DNA of 64,000 nt from positions 62,001 through 126,000 of the forward strand of contig JAEEWG010000002.1 of assembly GCA_016287245.1 (NCBI GenBank), given 5' to 3'. Positions 7,635 through 15,231 of this stretch are shown here, piece by piece (positions within the stretch are counted from its first letter, which is position 1; each line of letters begins with the position of its first letter). Under the pieces are notes generated by a model. The model had not been told where the DNA came from. It ran no database searches and was given only the letters and a program-made list of their open reading frames with translations. This stretch comes from Clostridia bacterium. GTDB taxonomy: Bacteria; Bacillota; Clostridia; Saccharofermentanales; Saccharofermentanaceae. The position numbers were made by a program, and so were the translations under genes.

Positions 7635-7749
7635 GCTCTTCCGTTTAAAACAGCGCATGAAAAAACCTTTCCATGCCTCCGCAGGCAAAGCCGAGGACCA
7701 GCATGAGAAAGGTTTTCTTCTGCGCGTTTATTAAGATGGAAGAGCTTAC
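7631..7749. terminator. Nested inverted repeat acting as bidirectional terminator (structured element copy A)
   Basis: The whole gap between the convergent regulator and aspS is one nested hairpin. Perfect 12-base outer arms (GTAAGCTCTTCC at 7631-7642, GGAAGAGCTTAC at 7738-7749) include both genes' stop codons. Inside are AAAACCTTTC/GAAAGGTTTT arms with T-runs on both strands. The 34-base core at 7672-7705 (CATG, CCTC, bulge CGCA, GGC, AAA, GCC, GAGG, bulge ACCAG, CATG) recurs at 21320-21357. Confidence 0.75.
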
Positions 7750-9548
7750 TCTTCGACTGCAGTTGTCTTAATGTGCAATTCTTCGAGTTGTTTCTCAGTT
7801 ACGTAGCCAGGAGCATCCATCATGATGTCCTGTGCATTCTTGTTCATCGGGAACGGGATGATCTCTCTGATAGACTCTTCACCTGCCAAGAGCATGACCA
7901 TACGGTCAACACCAGGAGCGATACCGGCATGCGGCGGTGCACCATAGCAGAAAGCGTTATACATAGCCGGGAACTTGGCCTTTACATCTTCTTCGCCGAG
8001 ACGGACCATCTCGAAGGCCTTGATCATGATCTCCGGATCGTGGTTTCTTACCGCTCCGGAAGAAAGCTCAACGCCGTTTACTACGAGGTCGTACTGGTCA
8101 GCAGTGATGGAGAGCGGATCGATCTCACCGCGCTCTGCCTTGAGAAGGACATCCATACCGCCGGACGGCATGGAGAACGGGTTGTGGCAGAACTCCAGCT
8201 CGCCGGATTCTTCACCGATCTCATACATCGGGAAGTCTACGATCCAGCAGAAAGCGTACTGTTCTTTATCCATGTGACCCGGAACGGTCGCACCGAAGGT
8301 CTTCACGATGACACCGGCGGTCTTCTGTGCCTGAGCGAGCTTGCCGCAGGAAAGAACGACCAGATCACCCGGCTTTACGCCGAGAGCGGAAACGACAGCG
8401 TCCCTGATCGGGCTTACGAACTTCGCGATACCACCGACGATCTCACCATTCTCGTCCATTCTGAACCAGCAGGACTTATTACCGGAGATGACTTCGATAT
8501 CGGCGATATTCTTATCGATGAACTTTCTGGACTCCTTAAAGTCGGAGATAACGACTGCCTTGATGCGGACATCGGTATCTGCACCATCTTCAGTTTTGGT
8601 CGCAAACGGCGGGAACCCGCAGTCCTTAAGAATTTCGGTCGCATCCTGAACGGTCAGGTCGATACGAAGGTCCGGCTTATCGGTGCCGTACTTTTCCATC
8701 GCCTCAAGATACGGGATACGGGCAAACGGAGCACCGGAAGCGCGGTCATAGGTGCCGTATTTAGCAAAGATCGGAGGGAGTACATCCTCGATAACAGAGA
8801 AGACATCTTCCTGGGTAGCAAAAGCCATTTCCATATCGAGCTGGTAGAACTCACCCGGAGATCTGTCACCACGGGCATCCTCATCACGGAAGCAAGGAGC
8901 GATCTGGAAATATCTGTCAAAGCCGGAGGTCATCAGGAGCTGCTTGAACTGCTGAGGAGCCTGCGGAAGAGCATAGAACTTGCCCGGATGTTTTCTGGCA
9001 GGAACCAGGTAGTCGCGCGCGCCTTCCGGAGAAGAAGCGGTCAGGATCGGAGTCGTGATCTCGAGGAAGTCGTGGTCCATCATGGCCTTACGCAGAGCCG
9101 CGACAACGTTGCAGCGCAGAATGATGTTCTTCTTCACTTCCGGATTACGAAGATCCAGGTAACGGTATTTCAGACGGGCGTTTTCATCGGCCTCTCTGGA
9201 GTGGTTGATCTCGAATGGAAGCTCGTTATAGCGGCAGCGGCCGAGTACTTTTACCTCGGAAGGAACAACTTCGATGTCGCCGGTATCCTGGTTCGGGTTC
9301 TTGCTGGAACGCTCACGTACCACACCCGTGACCTGAATGGTGGATTCCTTGTTGATGGCCTTCAGCTCTTTGACCTTTTCCTCGGTCTCCAGAACGATCT
9401 GCGTCGTGCCGTAGAAGTCGCGAAGTACGACGAAGCCCAGATTGCTTCCGACCTCACGCATATTTTCCATCCAGCCGACGAGCGTAACGGTCTTGCCCAT
9501 ATCAGCAAGACGGAGCTGTCCGCAGTTATGTGTCCTTGATTGGATCAT
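7746..9548 (-). CDS. aspS: Aspartyl-tRNA synthetase
   Basis: A 600-residue class II synthetase that charges tRNA-Asp (or tRNA-Asx) in the cytoplasm. It has the N-terminal anticodon-binding OB fold (VTLVGWMENMREVGSNLGFV), class II motif 2 (CFRDEDARGDRSPGEFYQLD), the bacterial-type GAD insertion in the middle, and motif 3 (GIAPGVDRMVMLL). Length matches bacterial AspRS. It appears to be a single-gene unit. The 3' end lies in the nested hairpin described at 7631-7749. Confidence 0.97.
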   Translation of the reverse strand: MIQSRTHNCGQLRLADMGKTVTLVGWMENMREVGSNLGFVVLRDFYGTTQIVLETEEKVKELKAINKESTIQVTGVVRERSSKNPNQDTGDIEVVPSEVKVLGRCRYNELPFEINHSREADENARLKYRYLDLRNPEVKKNIILRCNVVAALRKAMMDHDFLEITTPILTASSPEGARDYLVPARKHPGKFYALPQAPQQFKQLLMTSGFDRYFQIAPCFRDEDARGDRSPGEFYQLDMEMAFATQEDVFSVIEDVLPPIFAKYGTYDRASGAPFARIPYLEAMEKYGTDKPDLRIDLTVQDATEILKDCGFPPFATKTEDGADTDVRIKAVVISDFKESRKFIDKNIADIEVISGNKSCWFRMDENGEIVGGIAKFVSPIRDAVVSALGVKPGDLVVLSCGKLAQAQKTAGVIVKTFGATVPGHMDKEQYAFCWIVDFPMYEIGEESGELEFCHNPFSMPSGGMDVLLKAERGEIDPLSITADQYDLVVNGVELSSGAVRNHDPEIMIKAFEMVRLGEEDVKAKFPAMYNAFCYGAPPHAGIAPGVDRMVMLLAGEESIREIIPFPMNKNAQDIMMDAPGYVTEKQLEELHIKTTAVEE

Positions 9549-9619
9549 AGATGAATACCCCGTTTCTTAAGTAAATTCGCGTAATATTTTATACCTTAAA
9601 GCAGGTGTTGTCGATATTA

Positions 9620-9628
9620 TGGTATAAT
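9620..9628 (+). promoter_or_regulatory. Extended -10 promoter of the kinase operon
   Basis: TGGTATAAT is a TGn-TATAAT extended -10 element 41 bases before the lipoprotein start; no good -35 hexamer is present. It probably drives the five-gene operon to 17698. Confidence 0.55.
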
Positions 9629-9669
9629 CTCTGTATTATCAGAAGTTTTTGATGAGGAGAGGAGAGAGT

Positions 9670-10905
9670 ATGAAAAAGAAGATAGCGGGCATTTCTGCCC
9701 TTGTACTGACATTTTCCATGATCCTTAGTTCCTGCAGCCTCTTTGGCGGTTCGAAGAAGAAGGATGAGGATGATTCCGATCTGAACGAAGATATCGTGGA
9801 GGTCGTCGAAGGATACTTTAAGACACTTTCCAAGGGGAATGTGAAGAAACTGGACAAATACACCGAAGATACGGCCTTTGCCGAGACAGAGGACTATTCT
9901 GCTGACCAGACTGCGGCTTTCCTGGCCTTTGCCGGGAAGATCAAGTGCTCTGTAGAAGAGGCCGAAGGCAGTGAGAAGAAAGGCGAAGGAACGGCAACCG
10001 TAAAGCTTACCTTCCCGGATGCCGAGACGATTGCGGCAGAGCACTGCATTGACGGCGGACTGGTCCAGCCGGAAGATCTGATCTCCGCTCTCGAGGATAA
10101 GAAGGCAAAGACAGTGAAGAAGGAAATCGATATCGATCTGGTCTATGACGACGGCTGGACGATCGAAGATGACTCTCCGATCTATAAAGTGCTCGTCAAG
10201 GATTCCTTCCAGGACATCGTAGATATGCTGGATGAACCTTCGGTCCCGACACCGATCCCGACGTCAGAAGCAACTACGGAAGCAACTACGGAAGCGACGG
10301 AGCCATCTGAGAAAGAGACGACTCCTGCAACATCGGATCCTTCTCAGGGTAGTTCCGAAACAGATGATTCAGATCCGTCTTCCTCTACGAAGGATACCAC
10401 GAAGGCTCCGGATAACAATCCGCCTTTTGAGACCCAGGCAGGCCCTGGCATCGGTGACCGTCATATCGTAAGTGCGGACGAGTTCGATAAGCTCATGAAG
10501 GAATACCGCTTTACGAGCAATGATGAAAGCGAAGATGGCTACATCATGAGAGAATACACGATCGATGCAGATGATATGTACGTGACCTATCTCGAGTTCG
10601 AGGATTCCGAAGAGCTTAGGGCGAATCAGGAGTTTCTCGATGAAATGATCGATGAGATCCTCTACGAAGATCTCCCGCTGGCCGATGGTACAGTAAGCGA
10701 CAGATGGGATAAGAACACGCATAACGTCTATTCGCAGAAGATCTCGAGCATGGATGATCACTCCATCGATGTTTATGTCTATCGTGATGCGACCACAGTG
10801 GCCATCATCGCAATCGACGAATACCCGAACGCGGATGTTTCTGTTGATTATTATATGCTGATCGAAAAACTCGGAATCTGGGATTTCGACATGGACATTG
10901 ACTGA
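9670..10905 (+). CDS. Lipoprotein with Thr/Ser/Pro-rich linker, partner of the kinase
   Basis: A 411-residue lipoprotein. The signal peptide ends in a lipobox (MILSSC), followed by an acidic segment, a first folded domain (about residues 35-180), a Thr/Ser/Pro/Glu-rich linker (about 190-260) and a C-terminal domain of about 140 residues. The C-terminal domain starts SADEFDKLM and ends near EKLGI. The same TADEF... ALGI layout closes the extracellular part of the kinase encoded five bases downstream, so the two likely share a domain and act together at the cell surface. GAGGAGAGGAGAG precedes the ATG at 9670. Function unknown. Confidence 0.75.
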   Translation: MKKKIAGISALVLTFSMILSSCSLFGGSKKKDEDDSDLNEDIVEVVEGYFKTLSKGNVKKLDKYTEDTAFAETEDYSADQTAAFLAFAGKIKCSVEEAEGSEKKGEGTATVKLTFPDAETIAAEHCIDGGLVQPEDLISALEDKKAKTVKKEIDIDLVYDDGWTIEDDSPIYKVLVKDSFQDIVDMLDEPSVPTPIPTSEATTEATTEATEPSEKETTPATSDPSQGSSETDDSDPSSSTKDTTKAPDNNPPFETQAGPGIGDRHIVSADEFDKLMKEYRFTSNDESEDGYIMREYTIDADDMYVTYLEFEDSEELRANQEFLDEMIDEILYEDLPLADGTVSDRWDKNTHNVYSQKISSMDDHSIDVYVYRDATTVAIIAIDEYPNADVSVDYYMLIEKLGIWDFDMDID

Positions 10906-10910
10906 TCGAT

Positions 10911-13343
10911 ATGGATACGAGCAAGCTCTGTTACGGATGTTTTAATGAACATGACGGCGCAGGTCCGTGCCCGCACTGCGGGTACGATATCGCGACGGCC
11001 AAGCACCCATTCATCGCACTTCCGATCGGTACGATCTTAAACGGACGTTACCTGACCGGACGTGTACTCGGTGTGGGTGGTTTTGGCGTGACTTATCTTG
11101 CTCTGGATATGACGCTTGAGACTTGTGTAGCGGTGAAGGAATATCTTCCTTCCGGTATCGCTATCCGCGATGCCGACCACTACACCATGACGGTCAGTGC
11201 GCAGGAGGAACAGGCGAAGTTCGATAACGGCGCCAATAAGTTCCTCGAAGAGGCGAGGATCCTCGCCAAGCTCCGTACGGTCCCGAATATCGTTACAGTA
11301 CACGACTACTTCCGTGAGAACTCTACGGCATACTTCGTTATGGAGTACATCGAAGGTGTAGACCTGATGAAGTATACCGTGGCCAAAGGCGGGAAACTCT
11401 CGTTTGACGAGACGATCAAACTGCTTCTTCCGGTCATTGATTCTCTGGGTGCCGTGCATGAGCATAATCTCCTGCATAGAGACATCAGCCCGGATAATAT
11501 CATCGTGACAAAGCACGGGACAACTCATCTTCTCGACTTCGGTGCCGCACGTCTGGCCATTGATTCGGAAAAGAGCAAGTCCATCATCTTAAAGCACGGA
11601 TTCGCTCCGGAAGAGCAGTATAGAAAACACGGCAATCAGGGTCCGTGGTCGGACGAGTATGCACTCGCGGCAACCATGTACCTGATCCTCACAGGCATCA
11701 TGCCTCCGGACGCGATCGAACGTGTCCATGAGGATACGCTGGTCCCGCCGATCGACCTTGGCGTCAATATGCCGAAATATGCAAGCGATGCTCTCATGAA
11801 GGCGCTTTCTGTAAATGCCTCCGGACGTTACCCGGATATGCAGTCTTTCTCGGAAGCGATCACAGGGAAGAGCGCAGGCGCAGCGGCAGCTCCGGTGGCA
11901 AGCGTTCCGTCCGCAGCTCCGGCTGTATCTTCCCAGCTTCCGGTCACAGAAGCTTATGAGCCGGCGCAGGTTTCGCAAACACCGGCAGTTTCCTATTCGC
12001 AGGCTCCGGCGCAGATACCAGTGCAGGCTCCTGCAGCAGCTCCGGTGCAGGCACAAGTTCCGGTCGCGGCGGTTGCACCCGCTCCGGCGGTCCAGGTGCC
12101 CGTTGCGCAAAGTCCGGCACCTGCTCAGGCGGCAGCTGTTTCTTCGCCGAAGGGCAGTAAGAAGAGTTTTTGGAAGAAGCCTTTGGTGCTGGTGATCGCG
12201 GGTATCGTGCTGGTCAGTGCGATCGCGGTGCCGGTCGGTTACTACTTTTTCAACCGCGAGGATGAGGAAGCGGTAACGACATCGAGGAAGAAAACGTCGA
12301 AGACGACGACGGAGAAGCCGGAGACGACGGAAGAACCGTCTGATACAACAGAAGATCCGACCACGACGACCACGGAGGAGCCGACAACGACAACGACGGC
12401 GACGCCGACGGGTCAACTGGTGTCCCCTAATGAGCCGGTCGATCTTGGGGATGCGATGCTCTACAAGATCCACGAAGTCAGCTATAAGACGGCAAAAGAC
12501 TGGACTTATCAGACCGATGACAATTACCAGTATTTCTTCCCGGGAGAAACGGTTTCTGCCGATGCTTTCCTGATGGTCTATGCGGTGCCGGCCATGACGC
12601 CACAGCAGGCGGCTCTTTACGATTTCGACCAGTTCATGGACGAGTTTATATCGACTTTTACCGGTAATGACGGTGATTTTACGGACGGTGAAGTCATTTC
12701 CTGTGTGAACAACAAGGACACGGATTTGAATTTCTCGGATCTTGTCGTGAAGTGCATGTATAGGGGCGCACGGAAGGAACTGGATATGCACGTGATCCTG
12801 GATAAGTCCTCGGGATATGCCTACTGCTTCATGATGTACCTCGATGACAAGCTGGATACGGCGAAAAAAAATGAGTATCTAGAAGGGTTCAATAAGACCG
12901 TCGATTCTATCCGCAGGAATGCAGCCGCGATCACGGCCGATGAGTTTAAGACGGTCATTGAGAGCCAGGGCTTTACGGTCAATCAGGAAGCCGATACGGC
13001 AGGAGCGGAGGAAGCATGGAGAGCCATGTGGACGAAAGACGCCTCGCTCGCGGCACTTTACTACTACCGTTTCAAGAATGGAGACGATGCCAGGACCTGC
13101 TCCGATGAAACCTATAAAGAGATCAAGGATGCAGAAGATCAGGGCCAGTTCTCGGGAACTCTCGAACAGGTCGATAACTGGTTTATCGCCGACGGACATT
13201 TCACAGAAGATTCCATCTTCGGCGAAGGCGATTACTGCATTAAGTGCATCTGGGTTGACGAGATCGTCTATGTCTCCATCTGCACGGCAGACTCGGGCGC
13301 ACGTGACTTTTTAGACCAGGGATATAAAGCGCTGGGTATCTAA
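10911..13343 (+). CDS. Transmembrane Ser/Thr protein kinase with N-terminal zinc ribbon
   Basis: An 810-residue protein. A zinc ribbon (CYGC at 7-10, CPHC at 20-23) precedes a Hanks-type kinase domain (about 47-315) with glycine loop GVGGFG, Lys76 (AVKEY), catalytic loop HRDISPDN (189-196) and DFG (209-211). A long Ala/Pro/Val/Gln-rich linker, one membrane helix (about 423-447), a Thr-rich stalk and an extracellular domain of about 320 residues follow. The kinase faces the cytoplasm and its ectodomain senses an unknown signal. All catalytic residues are present. It sits five bases after the lipoprotein gene and upstream of moxR-DUF58-transglutaminase genes. Confidence 0.92.
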   Translation: MDTSKLCYGCFNEHDGAGPCPHCGYDIATAKHPFIALPIGTILNGRYLTGRVLGVGGFGVTYLALDMTLETCVAVKEYLPSGIAIRDADHYTMTVSAQEEQAKFDNGANKFLEEARILAKLRTVPNIVTVHDYFRENSTAYFVMEYIEGVDLMKYTVAKGGKLSFDETIKLLLPVIDSLGAVHEHNLLHRDISPDNIIVTKHGTTHLLDFGAARLAIDSEKSKSIILKHGFAPEEQYRKHGNQGPWSDEYALAATMYLILTGIMPPDAIERVHEDTLVPPIDLGVNMPKYASDALMKALSVNASGRYPDMQSFSEAITGKSAGAAAAPVASVPSAAPAVSSQLPVTEAYEPAQVSQTPAVSYSQAPAQIPVQAPAAAPVQAQVPVAAVAPAPAVQVPVAQSPAPAQAAAVSSPKGSKKSFWKKPLVLVIAGIVLVSAIAVPVGYYFFNREDEEAVTTSRKKTSKTTTEKPETTEEPSDTTEDPTTTTTEEPTTTTTATPTGQLVSPNEPVDLGDAMLYKIHEVSYKTAKDWTYQTDDNYQYFFPGETVSADAFLMVYAVPAMTPQQAALYDFDQFMDEFISTFTGNDGDFTDGEVISCVNNKDTDLNFSDLVVKCMYRGARKELDMHVILDKSSGYAYCFMMYLDDKLDTAKKNEYLEGFNKTVDSIRRNAAAITADEFKTVIESQGFTVNQEADTAGAEEAWRAMWTKDASLAALYYYRFKNGDDARTCSDETYKEIKDAEDQGQFSGTLEQVDNWFIADGHFTEDSIFGEGDYCIKCIWVDEIVYVSICTADSGARDFLDQGYKALGI

Positions 13344-13394
13344 TTTTTCTCCCTAAAGTTATAATGTATGTATGACGAACAGGGGAGGAACTGT

Positions 13395-14327
13395 ATGCAC
13401 GAGAAAACGAATCAAATCATTGACGAAGTGAAAAAGGCGATCTGCGGCAAGGACGAAGTGATCCGCCTGATCTTAAAGTGTGTGCTCGCCGGAGGCCATA
13501 TCCTTATGGAGGATGTCCCGGGCGTAGGAAAAACGACGATGGCACTGGCTTTTGCCAAGACCATGGGCATGGACTACGGACGCGTGCAGTTCACACCAGA
13601 CGTACTCCCATCCGATATCACAGGCTTTTCGCTCATGGATCCGGAGACCCGCTCCATGAAGTACCAGAAAGGCGCGGTATTCCATAATCTTTTCCTGGCG
13701 GACGAGCTGAACCGCGCATCTTCCCGTACCCAGTCCGCGCTTCTTGAGGCGATGGAAGAAGGACAGGTCACGGTCGACGATAAGACCTATGCCCTCCCGA
13801 AGCCATTCGTGGTCATTGCGACGCAGAACCCGTCCGGCGCGTCGGGCACATCGCTTCTTCCGGACTCGCAGATGGACCGTTTCGCGGTAAAAACATCCAT
13901 GGGGTACCCTTCTCTGGATAACGAGATCGAGATGCTCATGAACCGCCAGAACGGCGCCAATCCATTAAGCGAGATCCAGCCGATCTGCACGGTGGACGAT
14001 ATCCTCAAGATGCAGGATGAGACGAGCAAGATGTATGTCAAATACAGAGTGCTCAAGTATATCGTGGCCCTGATGGACCGAACGAGAACACATAAGATGC
14101 TTTCCCGTGGCGGAAGCCCGCGTGCCACGCTGGCACTGACCTCTATGGCGAAAGCCCATGCCTACATGACCGGCCGTGACTATGTGATCCCGGACGATGT
14201 GCAGGCCGTATTTCCTTCGGTCATGAGTCACCGTATGATCCTTACCCCGGAGGCGGAATTCAAGGAAGTCAAGCCCACGGATATCGCCAAAGAGATCGTC
14301 AAGACGACAGTGATCCCTAAGGAATAG
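13395..14327 (+). CDS. MoxR-family AAA+ ATPase
   Basis: A 310-residue MoxR ATPase with Walker A (EDVPGVGKTT, about residues 40-49), Walker B (FLADELNRA), the sensor region FVVIATQNPSG and an arginine-containing lid domain. MoxR proteins act as chaperone-like ATPases and are regularly encoded beside DUF58 and transglutaminase proteins, as here. GGGGAGG six bases before the ATG at 13395 sets the start. A TATAAT at 13360-13365 could be an internal promoter. The next gene begins four bases after the stop. Confidence 0.93.
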   Translation: MHEKTNQIIDEVKKAICGKDEVIRLILKCVLAGGHILMEDVPGVGKTTMALAFAKTMGMDYGRVQFTPDVLPSDITGFSLMDPETRSMKYQKGAVFHNLFLADELNRASSRTQSALLEAMEEGQVTVDDKTYALPKPFVVIATQNPSGASGTSLLPDSQMDRFAVKTSMGYPSLDNEIEMLMNRQNGANPLSEIQPICTVDDILKMQDETSKMYVKYRVLKYIVALMDRTRTHKMLSRGGSPRATLALTSMAKAHAYMTGRDYVIPDDVQAVFPSVMSHRMILTPEAEFKEVKPTDIAKEIVKTTVIPKE

Positions 14328-14331
14328 CACT

Positions 14332-15231
14332 ATGCTGCGGAGTTGGGTGATCTACATTCTGGCTCTGCTGGGCGCCATAACTTTTTTCCTCTGCTACAAG
14401 ATGTGGTTTGCCTGGTTTTTACTGATTATGGTGGCATCGATCCCCCTGATGGCCATCGTTGTCAGCGGGGCTTCTGCGCTCTTTTTCGAGCTCGAGGCGG
14501 ATGCGTTCCGGAAAGTACTGAAAGACGAAGAGACCCTGATCTCCTTTACTTCCCACGGACTCGAATATTTCCCCTTCTCCATGTATTCGGCGAAGATCTA
14601 CTTAAAAGAAACCATGACTGGCGACGTGAGCGTGATACGGATCTTTTCCCAAAGCGAAAGCTCGGATCAGATCTATATCGACACAAGACACTGCGGCACG
14701 TATCGCCTCACCTCCGCAAAGGTCCGCGTCTATGACATGCTGGGACTTATCTTCTTCCCGAAGACACTCGAAGTCGAGGGCGAGGTCGTGGTGCTCCCGA
14801 TCCCGTGTATCCCGGCGGCGGTCCCGGATATGAGCGGCTTTAAGGCCAAGGGACTTAGAAAATCGAATAACACGCACTCGGAGATCTACGATATCCGAGA
14901 CTATGTCCCGGGCGACTCGGTCAAGAGGATCCACTGGAAGCTTTCCGCGAAGAAGGATACCCTCATGATCAAGGAATCCCAGGAAGAGACCTACGGACAT
15001 TCGCGACTATATATCCCGCTCTGCAGAGACAGAGAAAAACTCGACAGGTACCTGGGAGAAGTGCTTTTCACGTCGAGGTATTTTCTCGATCACGACGTGG
15101 AACACAAGATCCGCGTGCTCCCGCCGACAAGAAAAGAAGTGTCTTTTGACATAGAATCGAGGGACGATCTTGACAAGGCGATCCTCTCTATTCTTCGTAT
15201 GCCGATCCCGGAGGAGGAAGAAGATGAGTAG
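14332..15231 (+). CDS. DUF58 membrane protein
   Basis: A 299-residue protein. Two N-terminal membrane segments (about residues 4-50) are followed by a beta-rich domain and the diagnostic DUF58 motif DYVPGDSVKRIHWKLSAKKD around residues 188-207. DUF58 proteins have a von Willebrand A-like fold and are paired with MoxR ATPases. The stop overlaps the start of the transglutaminase gene by eight bases, indicating translational coupling. Specific role unknown. Confidence 0.9.
   Translation: MLRSWVIYILALLGAITFFLCYKMWFAWFLLIMVASIPLMAIVVSGASALFFELEADAFRKVLKDEETLISFTSHGLEYFPFSMYSAKIYLKETMTGDVSVIRIFSQSESSDQIYIDTRHCGTYRLTSAKVRVYDMLGLIFFPKTLEVEGEVVVLPIPCIPAAVPDMSGFKAKGLRKSNNTHSEIYDIRDYVPGDSVKRIHWKLSAKKDTLMIKESQEETYGHSRLYIPLCRDREKLDRYLGEVLFTSRYFLDHDVEHKIRVLPPTRKEVSFDIESRDDLDKAILSILRMPIPEEEEDE

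Noticed and set aside
7773..9539. 588-codon plus-strand frame opposite aspS
   Set aside because: aspS on the other strand has all class II synthetase motifs; the opposite frame is open only because of codon bias.
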